A model generated the notes under the pieces. That model did no database searches and had not been told where the DNA came from. It was given only the letters and a program-made list of their open reading frames with translations. This document shows positions 5,567 to 9,738 of a stretch of 9,738 nucleotides of DNA, piece after piece. The stretch is taken from positions 1 through 9,738 of the forward strand of contig JAPWUT010000047.1 of NCBI GenBank assembly GCA_028275425.1, read 5' to 3'. Source of the stretch: Anaerolineae bacterium. Lineage in GTDB: Bacteria; Chloroflexota; Anaerolineae; SpSt-600. How positions within the stretch are numbered: the stretch's first letter is position 1; every line of letters begins with the position of its first letter. The translations under genes and the position numbers were made by a program.

Positions 5567-7357
5567 TTAGTCCAATTGGGCCCTGAAAAGTATTGCCCTC
5601 CTTGGGCAGATTTGGGCACATACCTCGCAGCCGGTGCATAGGAGCGGGTCTATCTTCATCTTTGGCCTCTTGGTTTTGGGGTCAATCTCCTCGCTACGGA
5701 GGGTAGCGGGGCAGCCAGCCCGGAAGCAGAGGCCGCAACCGTTGCACTTTTCGGGGTCAACCCTCAGGGGCTTGTAATTTTTGCGCACTTCCGGAAGGAG
5801 AGCGCACTCCCTCCTGGCTACGATGACCACTGCTTCGTCCTTTGCTAAGGCCTCCTTGAGGGCCTTCTCCACCCCTTTGATGTCGTAGGAGTCCACAGTG
5901 TAGACATTCTTTATCCCGAAAGCCCTGGCCACATCCTCAATCATCACCTCGGACGATTTGCCGCCCTGCAGGGTTTGGCCGGTCCCAGGATGGCCCTGGT
6001 GGCCGGTCATGGCTGTACTGCGGTTATCCAGAACTACGGTTATGGTTTTTCCGTTGTTGTAAGCGACATTGAGCAAGGCAGGCATTCCGGTGTGGAAGAA
6101 AGTGGAGTCACCGATTACGGCCACAACCCTTTCCCCAAGGCCGGATTTATCGGCGCCGTGGGCTTGGCCTACTCCCGCCCCCATGCAACCGCAAGTGTGG
6201 ATTGTGGACAGCGGCGGTAGGGCACCCAAGGTATAGCAGCCTATATCCCCGGTCACCGCCAGCTTGAGCTTGTTCATCACGTAGAAGACGCCGCGGTGTG
6301 GACAGCCAGGGCAAAGTATCGGGGGCCGCGGGGGCAATTCCCCCACTTCTACTTTGGGGATTTCAACCCTGGCCTCCAGGGGAAGTAGGCCGGCTTTTAT
6401 CGCTGCCTCACGGACTACAGTGGGGTCAAATTCGCCGCAGATTGGGAATATGCTTTTGCCCTCCACCGGGATGCCCATCAGCCTGATTTCTTCCTCCAGG
6501 AACGGGTCCAGCTCTTCAATGACTATGAGCCTATCAACCTTGGAAGCGAATTCCTTGACCATCCGCTTAGGCAGGGGGTAAGTCATCCCCAGTTTGAGGA
6601 AGGAAGCCTCCGGGAAGACCTCGCGGGCATACTGGTAGGCCACCCCGCAAGTCACTATGCCTAAGGATGGGTCGCCCATTTCCATGCGGTTGTAGGGGAA
6701 GGTTTCGGCAAATTCTTCCAGGCGCTTTATCCGCTCCTCTATAACTGGATGGCGCAGGCGGGCGTTAGCGGGAAGCATCACGTATTTGGGGACATTGCGG
6801 GGGAATTCCGAAAGCTTCTGAGGGCGAGTAACCCTCTCGCCGAGGGTGACCAGCCCCGCCGAGTGGGCAATCCGGGTAGTGATGCGGAAGAGGACGGGGG
6901 TGTCAAAAGCCTCGCTTATCTCCACCGCTGCTTTCATCATCTCCTTGGCTTCTTGGCTATCGGAAGGCTCCAGGCAGGGGACCCTGGCAAACTTAGCGTA
7001 GCGGCGGTTATCCTGCTCGTTCTGGGAGGAGTGCATTGCCGGGTCATCGGCAGTGATGATGATTAGCGCAGCCTCGGCTCCGGTCATTGAAGCGTAGAAG
7101 AAGGAGTCGGCCGCTACATTTAGGCCAACGTGTTTCATAGCAGCCATAGCTCTGCGGCCGGAGTAAGCGGCTCCAACGGCTACATCCAAGGCTACTTTCT
7201 CGTTTACGGACCATTCGGCGTAAACGCCTGGGTAGCGGGCAAAGGCTTCCAGGATTTCGGTGGAAGGGGTGCCGGGGTAGGCAGCAGCGACCTCAATCCC
7301 TGCCTCCCATGCCCCCCTGGCTATGGCTTCGTTCCCAAGCATGAGCTCTTTTTCCAT
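5567..7357 (-). CDS. iorA: Indolepyruvate ferredoxin oxidoreductase, alpha subunit
   Basis: A 596-residue catalytic subunit of IOR. It oxidatively decarboxylates aryl-pyruvates to aryl-acetyl-CoA using thiamine diphosphate, passing electrons to ferredoxin. Domain order: N-terminal pyruvate-ferredoxin-oxidoreductase-like domain with AAYPGTPSTEI (25-35) and EWSVNEKVA (48-56); the loop CPGCPHRG (349-356); the TPP-binding domain with GDIGCYTLG (370-378), GDSTFFHTG (416-424) and VVLDN (441-445); and a C-terminal two-cluster ferredoxin domain. Cluster ligands are Cys538, 541, 544, 549 (spacing 2-2-4, then Pro) and Cys574, 577, 580, 584 (spacing 2-2-3, then Pro). ATG 7357 has GGAGG 8 nt upstream; an in-frame TTG at 7378 would place that site inside the gene. 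It is the promoter-proximal gene of the operon. The usual partner iorB is not downstream; mevalonate kinase is. Confidence 0.95.
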   Translation of the reverse strand: MEKELMLGNEAIARGAWEAGIEVAAAYPGTPSTEILEAFARYPGVYAEWSVNEKVALDVAVGAAYSGRRAMAAMKHVGLNVAADSFFYASMTGAEAALIIITADDPAMHSSQNEQDNRRYAKFARVPCLEPSDSQEAKEMMKAAVEISEAFDTPVLFRITTRIAHSAGLVTLGERVTRPQKLSEFPRNVPKYVMLPANARLRHPVIEERIKRLEEFAETFPYNRMEMGDPSLGIVTCGVAYQYAREVFPEASFLKLGMTYPLPKRMVKEFASKVDRLIVIEELDPFLEEEIRLMGIPVEGKSIFPICGEFDPTVVREAAIKAGLLPLEARVEIPKVEVGELPPRPPILCPGCPHRGVFYVMNKLKLAVTGDIGCYTLGALPPLSTIHTCGCMGAGVGQAHGADKSGLGERVVAVIGDSTFFHTGMPALLNVAYNNGKTITVVLDNRSTAMTGHQGHPGTGQTLQGGKSSEVMIEDVARAFGIKNVYTVDSYDIKGVEKALKEALAKDEAVVIVARRECALLPEVRKNYKPLRVDPEKCNGCGLCFRAGCPATLRSEEIDPKTKRPKMKIDPLLCTGCEVCAQICPRRAILFRAQLD

Positions 7358-7393
7358 GGTGTATTCCTCCGAAGGCAAATGAAATCGCAGCTT

Positions 7394-7422
7394 ATTATAT
7401 CACAAAGGGCCGCCCAGGCTAA
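7394..7422 (-). promoter_or_regulatory. Promoter of the iorA operon (extended -10)
   Basis: On the minus strand the sequence TGATATAAT gives a perfect TATAAT (7394-7399) with an upstream TG (extended -10). The best -35 at 17-bp spacing is a weak TTAGCC (7417-7422), which fits a promoter relying on the extended -10. The predicted transcript start is near 7387, leaving a leader of about 30 nt before the iorA ATG. Confidence 0.7.
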
Positions 7423-7444
7423 ATTGAAGTCTCACTTTACCGCT

Positions 7445-7602
7445 GATTGGAAATCGGCATTCTTGCCAAGCGTCGGCCTTCAAAATTAACCGCAAAGATC
7501 GCAAAGAGCGCAAAGAAATTAAAAAACTTTGCGTCCTTGGCGCTCTTTGCGGTTCAATTTAAAGAATCTCTCCGACGCCCATTGCAGGGGCTGATTTCAA
7601 TC
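7445..7602. repeat. MITE-like imperfect inverted element, nested inverted pairs
   Basis: Three nested inverted pairs share one centre near 7521-7524. The outer pair is GATTGGAAATCGGC (7445-7458) with GCTGATTTCAATC (7590-7602). The middle pair is GCGTCGG (7470-7476) with CCGACGC (7572-7578), exact over 7 nt. The inner pair is the 28-nt arms of the core palindrome (7488-7515 and 7527-7554). There is no coding capacity and no clear target-site duplication. The shared centre argues that the whole ~158 nt is one element inserted, or maintained, between the two divergent promoters. Confidence 0.6.
7488..7554. repeat. Core palindrome with CGCAAAGA 9-nt tandem units
   Basis: Two 28-nt arms (7488-7515 and 7527-7554) are reverse complements at 24 of 28 positions, separated by an 11-nt A/T loop (7516-7526). 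The left arm is AACC followed by three 9-nt units starting at 7491, 7500 and 7509 (CGCAAAGAT, CGCAAAGAG, CGCAAAGAA). The right arm is the mirrored, more diverged version (CTTTGCG, CGCTCTTTGCGGTT). From memory, similar AACCGCAAAG-type palindromes occur in many copies in varied bacterial genomes, with no agreed function. It lacks the U-run of an intrinsic terminator. Confidence 0.85.
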
Positions 7603-7625
7603 GGGATGAAAGGCTTGGCCCGTTT

Positions 7626-7654
7626 TTGACAAATGGAAGCGGCAAAAGTAAAAT
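7626..7654 (+). promoter_or_regulatory. Promoter of the larA-cinA operon
   Basis: A perfect -35 TTGACA (7626-7631), a 17-bp spacer and a -10 TAAAAT (7649-7654, 5 of 6 consensus) form a strong sigma-70-type promoter. Transcription should begin near 7661, giving a leader of about 47 nt to the larA GTG. Confidence 0.75.
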
Positions 7655-7667
7655 TTGCGATAGCAAA
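7654..7667 (+). promoter_or_regulatory. Small inverted repeat at the larA transcript start
   Basis: TTTGC-GATA-GCAAA is a perfect 5-bp stem with a 4-nt loop, overlapping the end of the -10 and the expected start site. It is followed by the palindrome AAAGCTTT (7665-7672). It could be an operator or chance; no regulator gene is nearby. Confidence 0.3.
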
Positions 7668-7707
7668 GCTTTCAGCCTAAGAGAGGGATTGGGAATGGGA
7701 GGCGGCC

Positions 7708-8997
7708 GTGTTTAAAGTCCCTTTTGGCAAAGGCTTTCTGGAGTTTGAACTACCCCCAGGCTTTGAAGGTTACGTGGTGGAATCAAGGGAAGCGGAGCCT
7801 GTGCCTGACCTTGATTGGGCCGTGAAAGCAGCCATGGCCGAGCCTGAAAATTCCCCTCCTTTAAGGGAACTGGCCAGGCCAGGCGATAAGGTTTGCATTG
7901 TGTTCACCGATGCCACCAGGGCAAGCCCAGACCACGTTTTGGTTCCGGCTATCCTGAAGGAGCTTAAAGAGGCAGGGGTCAGAAACGAGGACATAACCCT
8001 GCTCTGTGGGGTCGGAATGCACCGCCCTTCCACTTACGAGGAGAAGGTTGAGAAGCTTACGGCCGAAGTAGTCAAGCGCTACCGAGTCCTGGACCACGAA
8101 CCCCAAAATCCGGAAATGCTGATGTTCTTAGGGGAAACCGAGACAGGCATCCCCCTATGGGTGAACCGCATCGCTTGCGAGGCCGACCTCCTCATCGCTA
8201 CCGGGATTGTGGAACCGCACCAGTATGCCGGCTACTCTGGCGGGCGGAAAACCGTAGCCATAGGGGCGGGGGGAGAGAAGACAATCCAGGCTACCCATAG
8301 CCCGGCCATTTTGGAACATCCTGGGACAAGGCTGGGGCAAATTGAAGGCAACCCCTTCCACGAAGCTATCACCGAATCCGCCCGAAGAGCAGGCCTTCGC
8401 TTCATCGTAAACGTGATAAATAACGACAAGGGCGAAGTAGTGGCAGTAAAGGCCGGCGAGCCTGAGGCTACTTTCCAGGAGTTGGTGACCATAGCCCGAG
8501 CTATTTACGAAGTCCCAATCCCCAAGCAGTACGATGTAGCCATAGCAGGGGTGGGATATCCCAAGGATGTGAACTTGTACCAGGCCACGAGGGCCGCCAG
8601 TTACCTGTACTTTGCCCCCGTGCCGGTTGTGAAACCGGGAGGGTTTATAATCGTCCCGGCCCCATGCGATGAAGGGCCTGGGCAAGGGGTCGGGGAGCAA
8701 AGGTTCTTTGAGATGCTGAAGAATGCCCCAAGCGTCCAAGCCATCCTGGAGAACGCCCGCCAGCATGGCCTCAAGCCTGGGGAGCAAAGGGCATTTGTAA
8801 TGGCTAAAGTTCTGGAAGGATGCAAAGTGATAATCGCTGGCGCAAAGGACCAGGAAATGGTCCGCCAAGCCAAAATGATTCCGGCCTCTGACCTTGAAGA
8901 AGCCTTCTGCATCGTAGCGGCGGAACTCGGAGGCAAAGCCGAGGTCTTAATCGTCCCCCATGCCCTCTTGACCTTGCCAATAGTCCAGGAGAAATAG
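7708..8997 (+). CDS. larA: LarA family nickel-dependent lactate/2-hydroxyacid racemase
   Basis: A 429-residue protein of the LarA/DUF2088 family, close to the length of Lactiplantibacillus LarA. LarA interconverts D- and L-lactate with a nickel-pincer nucleotide cofactor; homologues act on other 2-hydroxyacids, so the substrate here is open. Catalytic residues are all recognisable at nearly the same spacing as in LarA: Arg71 in FTDATR (LarA Arg75), His105 in GVGMHRPS (His108), His171 and the cofactor-tethering Lys181 in EPHQYAGYSGGRK (His174, Lys184), and His197 in QATHSPA (Ni ligand His200). The protein is cytosolic with no signal peptide. GTG 7708 is preceded by GGGAGG at 5 nt spacing. It is first in an operon with cinA, whose start lies 2 nt after its stop. 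The cofactor-synthesis genes larB, larC and larE are not in the window. Confidence 0.93.
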   Translation: MFKVPFGKGFLEFELPPGFEGYVVESREAEPVPDLDWAVKAAMAEPENSPPLRELARPGDKVCIVFTDATRASPDHVLVPAILKELKEAGVRNEDITLLCGVGMHRPSTYEEKVEKLTAEVVKRYRVLDHEPQNPEMLMFLGETETGIPLWVNRIACEADLLIATGIVEPHQYAGYSGGRKTVAIGAGGEKTIQATHSPAILEHPGTRLGQIEGNPFHEAITESARRAGLRFIVNVINNDKGEVVAVKAGEPEATFQELVTIARAIYEVPIPKQYDVAIAGVGYPKDVNLYQATRAASYLYFAPVPVVKPGGFIIVPAPCDEGPGQGVGEQRFFEMLKNAPSVQAILENARQHGLKPGEQRAFVMAKVLEGCKVIIAGAKDQEMVRQAKMIPASDLEEAFCIVAAELGGKAEVLIVPHALLTLPIVQEK

Positions 8998-8999
8998 GG

Positions 9000-9738
9000 T
9001 TGGGCCAGGTTCGCTGCGAGATAATCGCCATAGGAAATGAGCTGCTTTTAGGGGAGGTCCTGGACACAAACACGAACTGGCTCTGCCGCCACCTGACAGG
9101 CCTTGGCGGGAAAGTTGTCCGCTGCTTCATGGTAGGGGATGACCCAGAGGAAATCGGGTGGGCGGTTAAGAGCAGCTTATCCAGGGGAACTGAACTAATC
9201 TTCACCACCGGAGGGCTTGGCCCCACAGCCGATGACATTACTTTGCAATCAATAGCCCAGGCTCTGGACCTCCCGCTGGAAGAAAACCAAGAGGCATTGA
9301 AGATGATTGAGAGCAGGTACATGGCTTTGTACCAAGCAGGCTACGTCCGAGAGCCTGCCGTAACCCCTCCCAGGCGCAAGATGGCCCTTTTCCCCAAAGG
9401 TGGGAAGCCCCTTTTCAATCCCGTGGGGACTGCTCCGGGCATGCTTCTGGAATGCCAAGGAAGCTACATCGTTTCCTTGCCCGGAGTCCCAGAGGAAATG
9501 AAGGGCATCTTCCGCTCTTCCCTGGCCCCGTTCCTGGAAAAAATCTTCGGCCAATCTTCCTACGAAAGCATCACCCTGGCCGTAGAGTGCGGCGACGAAT
9601 CCTCCATCGCCGAAGTTCTGGAGAAAGTGGCCAAGCTCTGCCCGAATGTTTATGTAAAATCAAGGGCCAGAGCTTTCGGCAAGGAGGTGCGCCTTAAGAT
9701 AACCCTGGCTTCTTCCGGTTCCGACCCGCAGAAAGTTA
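9000..9738 (+). CDS. cinA: CinA family protein, N-terminal part (3' end outside window)
   Basis: The first 246 residues of a CinA/COG1058 protein. The N-terminal domain has the molybdopterin-binding (MoCF/MoeA-like) fold: EIIAIGNELLLGEVLDTN (7-24), TTGGLGPTADD (69-79), NPVGTAPGM (140-148) and LPGVPEEM (160-167). In studied members this domain is an ADP-ribose/FAD-type pyrophosphatase. The visible end (YVKSRARAFGKEVRLKITL) is the small linker domain that comes before the C-terminal NMN deamidase (PncC) domain of full-length CinA. Whether that last domain is present cannot be seen. The start is TTG 9000 (MGQVRCEIIAIGNE), 2 nt after the larA stop, with AGGAG (8987-8991) 8 nt upstream inside larA. 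The frame stays open to the window edge. CinA is known in NAD recycling and DNA-damage/competence regulons; no such context is visible here. Confidence 0.93.
   Translation, partial: MGQVRCEIIAIGNELLLGEVLDTNTNWLCRHLTGLGGKVVRCFMVGDDPEEIGWAVKSSLSRGTELIFTTGGLGPTADDITLQSIAQALDLPLEENQEALKMIESRYMALYQAGYVREPAVTPPRRKMALFPKGGKPLFNPVGTAPGMLLECQGSYIVSLPGVPEEMKGIFRSSLAPFLEKIFGQSSYESITLAVECGDESSIAEVLEKVAKLCPNVYVKSRARAFGKEVRLKITLASSGSDPQKV

Larger units (their letters stand above)
7358..7707. other. Divergent intergenic region between iorA and larA
   Basis: These 350 nt contain no credible gene. From left to right they hold the iorA ribosome site, a minus-strand extended -10 promoter (7394-7422), a long imperfect inverted element (about 7445-7602) with a strong palindromic core, a plus-strand promoter with a consensus -35 (7626-7654), a small hairpin at the presumed larA transcript start, and the larA ribosome site GGGAGG (7697-7702). 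Both promoters lie outside the inverted element and point away from it. Confidence 0.8.

Noticed and set aside
7488..7554. Core palindrome as an intrinsic terminator
   Set aside because: It lies between divergent promoters pointing away from it, follows no gene end, and has no T-run after either arm.
7588..7612. Short TTTCAATCGGGATGAAA sequence resembling a CRISPR repeat
   Set aside because: Only one copy, no spacers and no cas genes; it is explained better as the right outer arm of the inverted element.
7447..7629. 60-codon plus-strand ORF across the inverted element
   Set aside because: Its residues come from translating the CGCAAAG repeat (AKIAKSAKK); it has no good ribosome site and is a typical artefact of this repeat class.
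7695..7715. ATG at 7695 as the larA start
   Set aside because: It is out of frame and meets a stop after six codons; GTG 7708 has the properly spaced GGGAGG.
8155..8868. 237-codon minus-strand ORF inside larA
   Set aside because: Shadow of the larA frame, whose catalytic residues are all intact; no recognisable domain.

Overview
The window looks like a chromosomal segment of a free-living, probably anaerobic and possibly thermophilic bacterium. The gene set is an archaeal-style mevalonate kinase in a bacterial context, an indolepyruvate:ferredoxin oxidoreductase alpha subunit, a DUF1028 protein with a peptidoglycan-binding tail, DarA/PstA-type (c-di-AMP receptor family) proteins, LarA and CinA. 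Base composition is moderately GC-rich by eye and genes are tightly packed. This best fits Chloroflexota (Anaerolineae-like), but the assignment is an inference from gene content, not from a marker gene. No rRNA, tRNA, phage, transposase gene or CRISPR array was seen.

Layout. At the left edge is the 3' end of a plus-strand MFS transporter (1-485). It converges on an apparent eight-gene minus-strand operon running from 7357 down to 530: iorA, mevalonate kinase, DUF1028 Ntn-hydrolase-like protein, VanZ-like membrane protein, UPF0104 flippase-like membrane protein, two tandem PII-like c-di-AMP-receptor-family proteins, and a 12-helix MFS transporter. Gene junctions are stop/start overlaps (ATGA) or gaps of 0 to 21 nt, so translation is probably coupled. 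The UPF0104 gene has no good canonical start and seems to begin at ATT. A divergent 350-nt intergenic region (7358-7707) separates this operon from a plus-strand pair, larA and cinA (cut by the right edge). Each direction has its own recognisable sigma-70-like promoter. Between the two promoters lies a roughly 158-nt imperfect inverted element whose core carries CGCAAAGA-type 9-nt tandem units.

How it may work together. Mevalonate kinase feeds isoprenoid synthesis, which includes lipid carriers and membrane lipids. UPF0104, VanZ-like and DUF1028/PG-binding proteins all point to the cell envelope, and the c-di-AMP-receptor family is linked to envelope and osmotic homeostasis. The operon may therefore be an envelope/isoprenoid cluster with a second-messenger sensor, with iorA as an apparently unrelated first gene whose usual partner iorB is not present here. 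LarA (Ni-dependent 2-hydroxyacid racemase family) and CinA (nucleotide repair/NMN salvage family) form a separate short operon.
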